64,000 nucleotides of DNA from Blastobasis lacticolella. Its lineage: Eukaryota; Arthropoda; Insecta; Lepidoptera; Blastobasidae. A program made the translations under genes and the position numbers. Below, one piece after another: positions 11,312 to 22,625 of the stretch. Location: assembly GCA_905147135.1 (NCBI GenBank), contig LR990053.1, positions 7,266,501-7,330,500 on the forward strand, read 5' to 3'. Numbering within the stretch: the stretch's first letter is position 1; each line of letters opens with the position of its first letter. The notes under the pieces are model-generated. The model searched no databases. It was given only the letters and a program-made list of their open reading frames with translations, and was not told where the DNA came from.

Positions 11312-12550
11312 TATTTGTATACAAAATTTCATTTAACTCAAACCATATTCTAGTAGTTATTTGCGTGATGAACGGACTAATATCAATATAAGTAGCAATG
11401 TAATTATAAAAACTTTAAAATATTAGTTGGTTTTAATAGAGCTATAAAGGCAAAACATGGCTACTTGATTACTGTGAGGGATATTGAATCATTAAGTATT
11501 AATCGTGTCTATTTTAGATACACTTTTAAAGTGGCCGTTAAATTGAAAATTGAACTTGCTTAGGTACTTATTTGTAGCTACGAGTAGCTCTCATTACGGA
11601 CTACTTATGTTGCTGGCTACTAATAACACAATAAATAAATAATAGTCCTTACTTACGTAACATAGTTACGTTCTGAGTCATCTGAAGCAATACATTTTTT
11701 ATAACAATTATGGTAACGTAATACAACAAAGGCAATTGAAGTACAAAGGGCAGGGAGGATGGCGTACTGTGACTTTTTGCGGCGCGTTTTGGAAACGTAG
11801 GCACGTTTGTCGCATATTCCACGCGCTTCTGCAACACATGCAAGACCTAGACCGAGATCTGGATGTCTGGACCTTGACCTGCACCTGGTCAAGCAAGGGT
11901 GCTACATTTTAGAATATGCGAGTATCGTGCATGACTGCATCGCTACAAAAAGACGCACGAGCGTAGCATCTACGAAAAACGTCTGTAAAAAGGCCTTTGT
12001 TGAATTTTCTTGTCTTCGAAATAGTTAATAATATATGTTAGGTAGGTACTGTATATACTGTTTGTTGAACTTCTTGTTTGCAATTTTTTATCAAAAAGTA
12101 ATTATATTTGAAAAAGGAAGACTTCGTTGATGTCTTTACATGGTGGCAAAATGCTACTGTAAAAGAGTTCAACGAGCCTTTATTTTTGAGAATAGATACC
12201 TACGCAATTTTTGTACAGGCGTTTCCTTTGCATTTGCGTCAAAGTGTTATGCGCATGTCTGATATTAATTACGTGCCCAATAAAAAAATATAATAGCTCG
12301 TTAATTAAATGTAATTGAATTAATAATTGCTCTACCAATTAATTGAAATCGATTCCATCAAATCTCAATATAATTTTAATAATAATAATATGGATACCTA
12401 TTAGAAAATTAGATTTCGTTAATGTGTTTTACTCGGTGGCGCAACGCCCCTGCAAAAGAGTTCAACGGGGTCAATTACAAATATTATAAGCAACATTCAC
12501 AGGCCCAATCGATAATAATTTAAAATTACATTGCTTTATTACTAGGTAGG
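11312..12550. other. AT-rich non-coding DNA with a diverged repeat pair
   Basis: No gene recognised. Around 12119-12178 and 12412-12471 two segments of about 59 bases are roughly three-quarters identical, sharing AAAAGAGTTCAACG and GGTGGC(A/G)(A/C)AA-type words. They may be old copies of one dispersed repeat. Confidence 0.5.
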
Positions 12551-12561
12551 AGTCTAGTTAG

Positions 12562-12920
12562 GAGCGTCGGTGGCCGAATGGTTAGGGGATCCGACTTGTA
12601 AGCGAGAGGTATCAGGTTTTAATCCCGCTGCGGCCATGTAGGTACTAATTACTCTTTTCTGAGTAATGTACATTAGTTGAATGCTAACCGATGCCCTAAC
12701 AGCGAGCAAAAACATCGTGATGAAACCTGCACATTCAGACGACTGAACGTGTAATTATTATCCAATTATATCGGGTTCCTCTGGTAGCAGGGTCACAGAG
12801 GTCAGATAGCAGTCGCTCCACTGTAAGTAACTACCTGATCTGCCAAATCCTGAATCATGGTTAAGGCGCACCGTGTGTAAGACCACAACAGGGACAATAA
12901 CGCCAAGATGATATTTTTTT
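12562..12920 (+). mobile_element. tRNA-derived SINE, full length, perfect TSD
   Basis: The head has a tRNA-like A box (GGTGGCCGAATGG, 12569-12581) and a B box-like block (GGTTTTAATCC, degenerate GGTTCGAATCC). A tRNA-unrelated body follows (GTAGCAGGGTCAC, ATCTGCCAAATCC), ending in CGCCAAGATGAT and a T-rich tail. AGTCTAGTTAG occurs on both flanks (12551-12561 and 12921-12931), an exact 11-bp target-site duplication. Four other copies or part-copies and one head fragment lie in this window. The family resembles tRNA SINEs reported in noctuid moths, but I cannot confirm the name. Confidence 0.9.
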
Positions 12921-12931
12921 AGTCTAGTTAG

Positions 12932-13780
12932 ACTATAACAATTCGCCCATATATTTTAAATAAGCGTGTATTTGATAAAATTCCACTCGCTAATAGCGTC
13001 TACAAATATTTTTTCTCCACATGTAAACACTCCACACTGTGCTCAGTAGCTGAGTAATGGTCGTACTCCACACGATAAGTATTTAAACGATGTAATATTA
13101 TACAAGCTGTAGGTATTAAACGATTTTATACAAGAAAATGAAAATTGTAATGAATAATTTTACTACGTGTAACGAAAATAATTCGCGGTGTAGTTTTTTT
13201 AATGGCTAATTTGTCGTGTTCTTCGCCAGATAAAATATGTTGTAATAACACTCAAATATGTATTTAATAAAAGTTACTGTTTGGTGTAAGACCGTTTCCC
13301 GCCAAAACATTTCAGGTAAAATTGGTTGGACAAACCTCGCAAGATCATGTGAAAAAGTAAAATCTGATCTAATGAATAGCCAAGCACTAATTCTACAAAT
13401 CTTAACTTTACAAACCCTACATTCTGGTCAGATGTCGGAAATTACAAGTTCTTAAGTATGTATTAATCCACAGTACCTATCTACGTATTCCTGTCTAAGT
13501 AGGTGCCATTTAAGCTCCGTTACGTCGCGTTCAAGTCTGAACTGAAATCGAATTAACTACGTAGTACTTATGAGCGTTATAGACTTGTCCAAGTAATTTC
13601 CGTCTCAACCTCTTGCGTTGCCCTTTACGAGCCTCGAGTTTGATTACCCGTAACACAGCTCGGTAATATAATAAGTGAGAGGTACATTTACTGCCATACT
13701 TGTGCAAGTTTAAATACCTCGAGCTTTTATGTAAGTGTATTCATTTACTCGCCGAAGAAAATTATAGACTTTAAAGTAAA
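12932..13780. other. Non-coding DNA, nothing recognised
   Basis: AT-rich sequence with no protein-like frame and no clear repeat. Short frames such as that at 13258-13455 have no family resemblance. Confidence 0.5.
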
Positions 13781-14442
13781 GGCTCCTCGGTCTACCTCCA
13801 TCGCCCAAGCGACTACTGCGGTGCGGGTACCGGGTGGCAGTGTCGGCCGGGACGGTCTCGGGCGCGACCGCTACGGCCGCCACCATACCCAATTAAATAG
13901 AGAGGGACTGATTTATCAGCGGATGAAAGGTTATTGAACATCCGAGGCGGCGAAGCGGCGGGAGCGGTGGCGCAGCGGCGAGTAGGTCAGTGCTGTCGCC
14001 CGTAATCATCTAATTCAATTTGTAGGCACGGCGTTAGCGTGGCGCCGCCGCGTGCGCCCGCCGCCGCGTTGTTTACGTTACACCGAGCCTCAGCACTCCG
14101 CCGCGCCTCGATTAAGGACAAATCAATAAGGCAGTCGATAGCGAGCGAGTTTAATAGAGTGAGCGAGCCGAGCGAGCGCCCTCATTACCCCCGCAATTAG
14201 CGCTCGCTCCCGGCGGCACGGCGCGGCGACGACGCACCCCGCGCGCGCGAAAAACGAATAAAAAGAGCTGCCCTCAAAATGGCCGCCGCCTCCCCCCGGC
14301 TCTCCCGCCCCCGCGCCGCTTCGTGATTGCATCCCCGCAGCTCTTATAAATATGGCCGTATTCCTCCCGCCTTTACTGATTGCCCGTATACCCCCCGGCC
14401 TCCCCCCGCGACCGCGCCGCCGGCGTCTGAATAGATAAACGA

Positions 14443-14454
14443 GTCCACGTGGAC
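14443..14454. promoter_or_regulatory. GTCCACGTGGAC palindrome, second copy
   Basis: A perfect 12-bp palindrome around CACGTG. TATAAAA follows at 14464-14470 and CCAAT at 14481-14485. See the copies at 1194-1211 and 14607-14624. Confidence 0.5.
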
Positions 14455-14606
14455 CGCTTCGCTTATAAAAATCGCCTCAACCAATGAAGAGCGTACAGCT
14501 TCGAGCGGCGGCCAACGGGCGGGCGGCGTGGCGTGTAACTCCACCCTTAATAAGCGATGCGGGCGCGCGGGCCAATGGGCGGCGGCCGCGCGCCGCAGCC
14601 GCCGCG

Positions 14607-14624
14607 GCGGTCCACGTGGACCGC
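14607..14624. promoter_or_regulatory. 18-bp perfect palindrome with CACGTG core, third copy
   Basis: GCGGTCCACGTGGACCGC is its own reverse complement and shares its central 12 bases with the other two copies. A CCAAT box lies 33 bases before it. The copy is 153 bases from the closest relative at 14443-14454. Confidence 0.5.
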
Positions 14625-14900
14625 GCACACAGCCGCGCGCCGTATAATGCCTCGAGTGGAAATAGCTATGACGGCGAAATGTGCGACAGCGAAAAAATAA
14701 AATGCGGTCGGTCGGTGCGGCGCGGCCGCGGCGGAGTGCGAGCGCCGGCCGCGAGTGGGTGTAAACAGGGGATATTTCTGTGCGCTCGTTCATTATTATT
14801 GAATGCGCGCGCTAATAGCGGCGCGGAGCCGCTTCCTGCAGCAGCGGCGCCGCCGCCGGCCGCCATCCCCGCACCACACAGCGTCTCTAATTATTATATT

Positions 14901-17900
14901 CTCCAACCTGTATAATCATCATAACGCCACCACAACCCGCACTTATCTAGACTTGGCTAGGTGGCAACATATTATTTCTGCTACTATGTTAGTCATCTGC
15001 TAGATATCAGCGTTACTTGCTACTTACTAGGTGAGTGGTTTTTATTGAAAATTTTAACTTTGTAGAGACTTTCTCTGCATAAATAAATTACACCTACGGT
15101 ATTATAAACGAATCAAAACAAGTATCACGAAGCGGAATGATTTTTTGTCTTTGTTAAAGGCTAACTGGCACAATGTAAGCACCCGCTTGCTTAAAAAATA
15201 ATCGACATTCACTTAAGGGGAAAAAAATAAAAGGCACGTTGAGTGAGGCAGACAGATGGCTGGTATGCGTAGAGCGTTCGCGACCTCCATCCGATAAGGC
15301 GGCCGGTAGCCGGCCGGCCGGTCTCCGCATACTCCGTCGCATTTTGTAAAGGAAAAATACGCCGCCCGCCGCTACAAACATTTTAATGTAAGCCGCACTA
15401 TAATGAGAACAAATGGCACTTTACAATCTTAACTTCCAATTGCCCGGTCTCTACATTATTTAAGGACCTGCTGTGCGACTCTAGCTAATTTTAATTTTAT
15501 TATAAAACCTACTTAGGTGGATAGCACCTAAGCTTATTATATTATCGAAGTACTTGTACTTCTCTATAACAATGACGTCATTATTTATCGTCGACTCTAC
15601 TTGTCCTAATTTCCTACGCCGCAATTAGTAGGTAATTTAATGTAATGAAATAATTAAACCATCCATACTTAACCGTAAGCCCGGTAATCACGTTCATATC
15701 AAACTATGTCGTATTAAAAGATTGTGTAAAATGTACCGAGGGATATCGTCGTGAGGCATCGCGGCGAGGTGAGCGAGACCGCTGATAAAGATCTCTTAAT
15801 TAGTAACGAAATCGCTAGTAACAGCCCAACTACTCGCATGTTAACGCTTTTTATCTGATATTCGGTTTCGATTTCCACTGGTGCATAAGTTTATCTCGGG
15901 GAGCATGTGGTGTGCGTTAGCAGCGATGGAGGCGTATCGAATGGAGCGGGTCGGCGAGACGCGATGTGTCAATCAATGAATGGAGTGTGATATTTACGCT
16001 CATTGCCGGCGGTGATGCCACCGCGCCGCGCCGCGCTGCGCAACACTCGCTTTGTTTGTTGTCGATGACCTGCCACTCGACTCTCTGAGTGGCCCGCTTC
16101 ACAACCCGATAGATTCCGATACCTACACACTCGGCACACTTAACTGCAGACGATAATTTAAACTCAATGAAATATAGGATGATACTTTTGACAAACGATC
16201 TGTCTGAGACGCCGGATAAAATTGAGGGCTTAATACGCTCCGCGCTCCCCCAACTGGAAATAAATCGCGCCCCCGTAATAGCGTGGAAACACACTCTTTT
16301 GATCCCCAAATGACTCTCCCGGTAAGTAATCAGTGATAAAAAAATGACGCAGTGATTTTTCATTTCACGCAGTAGGTACGAAGTCTGCTTATGAATGTAG
16401 ATAAGTGAATACACATTTATAAAACTTTTATTGCAACGAAATAAAACGCTATAAAGATTAATGCTCATGCGACTACGAAAAGCTCAAAATAGAACCCGTA
16501 ATTGACATAAAAACGATACAATAAAGCGCAACCAAAACATTAATAACCGTATTCATAATTCACACCCATACAAAAGTCAATACATTCGTCTACGTTTATC
16601 TGAAGCCGGATCGCATGCAATTTCAACTGCAGCCATTAAATATTAATTCTCGAGCAAAAAACCTTAGGGTCCGCATGAATAAGCGGGTCGATTCCGAGCC
16701 TTCTGGGAAACGGCGGAGTGGCCTTTTCAAATAGCCGCTTTTTACATGACACAAAGGCCGGTTATACAACTAATTGTTCGCGCCGGTTAATTATGCAGAG
16801 CGTTTGTTTGCGGAGAGCTCGGTGCGTGGCTCGCGTCCGCGGGGCGCCCTCCGGCCTCCCGCGCAGAGCGAAGCCGTTCGCCGCCGAAGTGACAATTAAC
16901 CACCTCTTATTTATGCTTCGCTGGTAATTCAGCGCCCGGTCCGGGCGGCGGACCTGCTCGCGTAAATAAATGTAAAATCTCATTCCAAAACTATTGACAA
17001 ACTCAATCTTGATAAGGTGTTTATTACCGTCATCAAGATTGTAAATTAAATGAACACGAAATAGCGGGTCGATAAACTCGCCTAATTAATTAGCGCTTAT
17101 CCGACGATCTTCTAACTAAACGATCTACATCGGCGCGGTGGGATCGTAAAAAGTCGGCATTTCAGGTAGGGTTCGGAGGAAGGTGGGGCGTTGTTGTCGC
17201 AGCGATGTTAGGGCGATATCGCCTGATTGTTATTTATTCGTTATCGCGCGACGATCGCGCGTGAGACCGGCCGCGCGGTGAGGGAGCTCTATCAACGATC
17301 TAGAACTCGTAAACTAAATGATTAGGACGTTCAAGATGCTCGTAATTTCTTGAACCTCGTTTTATCTGTCTCGTAAATAGCATATGTTGATCTCAATAAA
17401 CCTTGATAGACGCAGTGTGCTATCCTTCAGGCTTGTTAACTACAAAACTACTTTTAGGTATTAACAGTGAGTCACTGACGCAACTACGCTGCACAGTAAT
17501 GCGACAAATATACAAATCACGGTGTATTTACTATTAAATTTGCCGTGTAAAAGCACAGTGCACGTTTGTGTCGCACGCAGCAGTTGTCGGTCGTCACGTC
17601 AGGCAGGTAGGAATTGGAAAAAGGAACAGCGCATTGCCGCATCCATTGTGGCGCGCGGCGGCGCTCCGGGGCGCGACATGTGGGCTCGATCGAGCAAAAC
17701 GACTGTTCGAAATAAGAATTAAACCGCCGCGCCGAGGACGGGTGTAAAAAGTGCACCGAGCAAAAAGGCGGGGAATCGAAACGGAACGGGCGGCGCGCGG
17801 GTTTTTGTCGCGGCTCGTTACTCCGTCGCCGCGCAAATTGCGAGATAGCGCGACGCGGGCGCGAGCGGTAATTACGTGTTCGCCGCGGACGCGTTCGCTC

Positions 17901-18834
17901 ACTACACATTTGTGACAATACCTGCGCGTTCTCTTGCCATTACCGTAATGGATGACAAACATTTGAAGATATTCCATTATTAATCGCTTGTATTCACTTC
18001 TCGTCCATCATAGCTTTGTTCTTTTGTTGTAAATTACTGTATTCAAAAGAAGTTCATGAAGAAAGTAGGTCAACACGTAACAACTAACCGTGAACATTTT
18101 CTCACTAATTCCGCATCAACTTGTCCAAATTGTCAATTGTACAATTTGTTACGTGCGTTAATATCACAGGTACTAGGTACTTGGCTCTATCAACTTCATT
18201 ATCTTGCTACTCAAACAACTGTTAAGTAAGTCAATCTGACAGATAATTTTATCTAAAGATAACTGCTTGAGATTTTGTGTAAGTACATATTATATCAATG
18301 TAACTTGAAGTTTTGAGTATATCTTTAACTTATGTTTCTGGTTTTTGATTTATTAGACGAATTGTTATCTGTTGACAATTCGTTTAAAAATCCTTTTTAT
18401 TTAAAAAACATTTTGTTTTTGTTAACTAATAACACAATATCATAGTTTCATTCAATCAGTGATTGATGAGTATAGGTATTGTATGATTATGATATCTATC
18501 TACGATCCTCATATTTCGCGCTTTACACACAGGCTTCACATACTTCCTCAAAAATCTCGGCACGCACACGAACCATCACTTCTAGGATATGTGCAGCTTT
18601 CTTCAGGGTGTTTCCCTGTTCGTATTAAGACACATGGAAAATGTAACATCAAACTTTTCACGTTACTTACTATATTTTTGTGCCTAACTGTTGTAAAGAG
18701 TATTGTATGTACCTAGCAAAGCCTTCCAGGAAGGTAGTCGCACTCTCAGAATGAATGTCGTTTCTGTTTTTTCTGGTCCCGATGTAGTCAATTTTAAAAG
18801 AACTGTTTTTCTATCAATTTTTTTTATGCTTCTC
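14901..18834. other. Non-coding DNA with scattered CpG-rich patches
   Basis: No gene recognised. CpG-rich patches occur at about 15990-16060, 16800-16960 and 17630-17900, each with overlapping low-complexity frames on both strands that I consider artefacts. A TGACGTCA site lies at 15573-15580 and a small hairpin at 17004-17041. Confidence 0.5.
17004..17041. repeat. 10-bp perfect hairpin
   Basis: CAATCTTGAT at 17004-17013 pairs with ATCAAGATTG at 17032-17041 across 18 bases, with a further possible GGT/ACC pairing inside. It is too short to be a convincing miRNA precursor. Confidence 0.35.
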
Positions 18835-19095
18835 AGTGAAAACGAGCAGGCAGCCCACCTGATGGTAAGTGGAAACTGTCGCCCATAAAATCACCAATTC
18901 ATATATTTAGGTTACAGGTAACAAAAATACAGAACCGCAGGTGTGTTGTCACTGTGAGGACTAAGATTAAATGCAACCTTATCCTTCAAACCGGAACACA
19001 ACAATGCAAGCATTGTTGCTTGGCGGCAGAAATAGATAAGGCGGTGGTACTCGCCTAGGCGGACTCCTCAGGCTTGGCAGAGTCCTACCACCTGA
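18835..19095. repeat. Lepidopteran-type dispersed repeat, composite fragment
   Basis: The segment starts with a GAGCAGGCAGCCCACCTGATGG-like block and continues with 'ccggaacacaacaatgcaag', 'ttggcggcagaa' and 'gtcctaccacc' blocks. I associate this order with a very common repeat tail in moth and butterfly genomes. No coding frame remains. A related block in inverted orientation lies at 19313-19360. Confidence 0.55.
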
Positions 19096-19312
19096 TATAA
19101 TTATCAGTCAAGCCAGCATATAATGATGTTTATTATGGTCTCGTGCAGTAATGGGTTGTCTTTTGGGACCGTAGCTTCAGGCACAATGTTAGTATGTGTG
19201 TAGTTGTTGTTCCAATTTAGATCCTGACACAACTGATTTTCTAGTGGTAGAAAATGGTCTTTCTATATCTCTTTCCCGCTCCATGGCAAAAAAAATGACA
19301 GTAATATTAGTT

Positions 19313-19360
19313 CATAGGCGGCGGTGACACTTTCCATAAAGTTACCAGCCGTTTGTCTCC
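19313..19360. repeat. Inverted fragment related to the 18840 repeat
   Basis: The stretch 'cataggcggcggtgacactt' is the diverged reverse complement of the ACCTGATGG...CGCCCAT block at 18855-18888. It ends in an A-rich run at 19370. Confidence 0.4.
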
Positions 19361-19375
19361 CTTGTTATAAAAAAA

Positions 19376-21879
19376 AATACATTTTTGAGAGTTGCCCAAA
19401 ACAAATATACAGACATTTTGTCAATGTTTTAAAAATGTCTTGCGTATTTTGAAAGGGTGTTGTGTATGTTTTATGTTAACTAACGTATGGTTACCACTGA
19501 CGACATAATGAAGGGGTACACACCCTTCACATCAACCCCTGTCGTTCCATAAAACTAATAAATTCAACAAAGTCGTATTTCAAGTTGTAGTACATTATTT
19601 GAACCCTTTTTTCTCTATTTTCATGTAACCTATAAACGGGTTAATATTAATAGAGAAAAAACCTTCAGAGAACAAAAGCAATTTTCGTAATTACCATGTT
19701 CGTTATACCTTTATCGCAATATTATAAGCCGCGTAGATAAAATAATTATAAAATTAAATTTGAAGTTCGCTTATTATTTTGCCTACCATCGTATTTAATA
19801 ATAGGTAAGTTAGACAAGAGTTACTGCAACTAAAATACTTGTCAGACAATAGCTACATCCTTTTTATCACGTTTTTGCTGACACATACACTTACACCCAT
19901 ACTGTTAAGTGATGTTAATTATTCTAAAATAAGCAACATATTTACTTAGACCGCGTCTAAACTGTAGGCAACATCAGTAATTGTTATTGAAGTATATATG
20001 ATGGTTTAATTTAGCCGTCCATAATTAACGGCTACTGCAATATAACACGATGAGGTAAAACTGAAGCTCATATCGGTTGGAATTACTTAATTAACGGGTG
20101 CAGACGATGTTTTTGCCTGTTACCATCGCATCCTGTCCTATAATTATTATGTGGCTTTACCTCACGCGTGCTACTCATTTGCACATGAATAAAATACTTA
20201 GCAGACACAAATAAATTACCCGCAGCAGACAGTAAGTTTTAGGTAGAGTCAAAGTACGCTTAGACGGCCGTTTAAGTTGGTATCTTACCAGCCACGTGTA
20301 AGGAGAAGATAATTATGTCGTATGTATAAAAATGTTTGTTACACGCGTAGTAGATAGGGACGTTCATTTTGTTGTTTATGCTGTTGAACAACCCTGTACG
20401 GGCTTGTAATGATAATACATTACTGTTTACTAACCAAATTATTTTCTTGTTTCGATCGTTTCAGTGACTCATTTTGGGTCGTTGCGTCAACATACTATAT
20501 AAATAAGTGCTTTTCGGAGCCAGATTTTCCGTTGTGATTTATTTCGGCCTTAATTTTTAAGTTTTCTTTTTTTGTCTTAAGTATTCCATCAATCCAGGTC
20601 ACTCATTCATAATCTCAGTTTAACGCTTGCACCCATCGCAAATCCATTCGATAGAAGTCGAAACACCATATCATGTGTTAACTTAATTCATCACGTGAAA
20701 AAATACAACCCGGATCCGGTAATGGTACGGATGTAAACAGACTACGGTTTTTTATAATCCAAGATGGGTTCAAGTGTATAAATATGAATAAAAAATTCTC
20801 CCCGACAACTGTTATCTGTTGAATGTCAACATCCCGGCGCCTGCGCCGATATGGGGGACCGGCGACGTTCAGATACCATGGAGAGGAGGACACATATTAG
20901 TAGACGGTAGTAAGCCCTTCCTTTTGGGGGCCTTTGCGGTAGGGTTAAAGTATGAGCTTTTTATTTATATTTATGAATATAAAGAAAGACCACTTCTTTT
21001 AAGAAAATCTTGTTATTTTATACAAGTGATGTCATGATTCGATTTTCACTTTCATTACCTCCGTGTTTCAATTTCATTATTGCTTCTAAAGGATCACCCT
21101 TATAGTTGCAAATCCTCTGGCGGTGACTAAAATAGCAAAGAATTTTCTCTAGGAAACATGTTGATTTCAATTTCTGTACATAAAAGGTTATCAAGTGCAT
21201 CGGTAAAACAAATAATTTCCAAGTAGGTTCATTGCTTACCTAGAAAATATTCTCAAATTTTATAGTAAATTTGGCAGAAGTGTAGATTCTCCTTGAGCTA
21301 CACAAAATCTCTCATTGGCCATGGACATTTCTAAATTACCACAATTGGTTTCTCATCGATTCAATCAACAGCCCCGTATGCAGAACATGCATAAAGGAAA
21401 ATGATGGTATTCTCCTAACCCTGCAAGTGAGCAGAATGGCGTGGCTCCATATAGGTTAACATACTTTGGTCAATCAAACACCTTCCTGAACAAACTTCTT
21501 GAGACTGAAAAGCCTCTTAAATTTTCTAGAGGACATAGGCTTGCAGGAATATTCCTGTTATCCTAAACTAAACCCTCTACCTCCAGGAAAAATATAGTCA
21601 GCAGAGAATCAAATGCCCGGGTGAAGATATATAGGTACCTATCTATCTACCGCTGCTGTTGGTTTATCGCAGCAGGCCACCACACACGTCGCGATCGACT
21701 CAGGCGCATGTTTACACAGGGGGTCGTTTGTTGCGGCTACCGTGGTGCCCGCTGTTTTTTACCGATAACAAACACCCGTATGTCTGGGGGAGACGCACGC
21801 ATTGCTATGACTACGGGGGCGTAGGTCAATTGCTTATAATTAGACTCAGATTAGAGAAAAGTGTTAGCTAGTTCTCGGG
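19376..21879. other. Non-coding DNA, nothing recognised with confidence
   Basis: AT-rich sequence. A GC-rich patch at 20825-20960 ends with 'tttgggggcctttgc', a word I link to lepidopteran LINE tails, but I cannot define an element. TATATAAATA lies at 20496-20505, without a well-spaced initiator. No protein-like frame. Confidence 0.45.
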
Positions 21880-22140
21880 CAGCAAGAATGTCAAAGCTCC
21901 CAAAGTCAAAAGCAGTGCCTCAGTGCATCATCAACTTAATCTTGCCTTGCATCCTATACATCAGTGGAGTACAGGGATTTGTCTATAATTTCGGGGGATT
22001 GGAGATCGCAGTATCGAAAACAGAACAGTGAAAGCTGCTGATCATTTTCTGATTTAAAAACTTCTGGCTGGTCTGCCTTTAAGATAGAAGTCGCCTTTTA
22101 CGACACCCGTCAATGGAAGGCGTTTTACTCAACCGGCTAC
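21880..22140. repeat. Probable dispersed repeat fragments
   Basis: The last part (22085-22140: gccttttacgacaccc, then aaccggctacc) resembles the inverse of the repeat piece at 7600-7660 and a common lepidopteran repeat end. The earlier part is unrecognised. Confidence 0.4.
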
Positions 22141-22299
22141 CTACTCTACCTACGGCTGTCATACACAGCATATGAACGTCCGTGATCGCAATTTAACAAC
22201 ATTTCTTTACACCATATTTGGAGTCCGTTTTTGTTCTTCAGTGAGTTCGTAAGAAATCCAAAGGAAACAAAGTTTTCTAACTTTTTCTGACTTTTTGTT

Positions 22300-22625
22300 G
22301 ATGTAAGATTTTTTAATTTGGCTCATATCCTCATCTCCAAATGTCCTCGAATCTCCTGATAGGTGATACGCCGGTTTTTTTCAATTAGTTGTCTGGCAGT
22401 AGCTACATTTTCCTCAGCGATCGCAGTTGACGGCCATCGTTAACGAATTTTATCATGGAACGAATCATGACCACGATCAAATTCTGCGTACCAATGCCTT
22501 ACGGTGCTCAAATGAGGTGCTTCCCTCCCAAAAGCATTTTGAATACCAGCGGTGCAGTCTTGCGGAGACTAAACTTTTAAAATCATAAAAATAATTGCCC
22601 CAAAATCTTTTCGCATTAATTCCAT
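22300..22625 (-). pseudogene. mariner transposase N-terminal remnant
   Basis: On the minus strand an ATG at 22623-22625 starts MELMRKDFGAIIF, a recognisable mariner N terminus. After a frameshift near 22570-22590 the sequence reads QDCTAGIQNAFG, then APHLSTVRHWYAEFDRG, matching the helix-turn-helix region. A stop interrupts it near 22440, and RQLIEKNRRITYQEIRGHL follows. About the first 100 residues survive; the catalytic half is absent. The sequence differs clearly from the transposase at 10112-11199, so this is another, older family. Terminal repeats were not identified. Confidence 0.85.

Larger units (their letters stand above)
13781..14900. promoter_or_regulatory. CpG-rich block, candidate distal regulatory region or promoter
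   Basis: More than 1 kb of strongly GC- and CpG-rich sequence between AT-rich flanks, about 10 kb upstream of the groucho start codon. It holds two GTCCACGTGGAC palindromes, CCAAT boxes at 14481-14485 and 14572-14576, TATAAA-type words near 14345 and at 14464-14470, and two GCGGCCGC octamers (14582, 14722). Long frames on both strands here are Arg/Ala/Pro-rich artefacts of composition. Whether it acts on groucho, on another gene or not at all is unknown. Confidence 0.4.

Noticed and set aside
14344..14915. Long open frames on both strands (143-149 codons)
   Set aside because: They overlap each other in opposite directions, sit in the CpG-rich block, are Arg/Ala/Pro-rich and resemble no family. 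Stop codons are simply rare in such sequence.
15917..16468. 183-codon minus-strand frame
   Set aside because: No domain or family resemblance, no codon bias like groucho, and no splice or neighbouring exon evidence. Treated as chance.
20496..20530. TATATAAATA possible promoter
   Set aside because: No initiator at the expected distance and no downstream gene; AT-rich background makes TATA words common.
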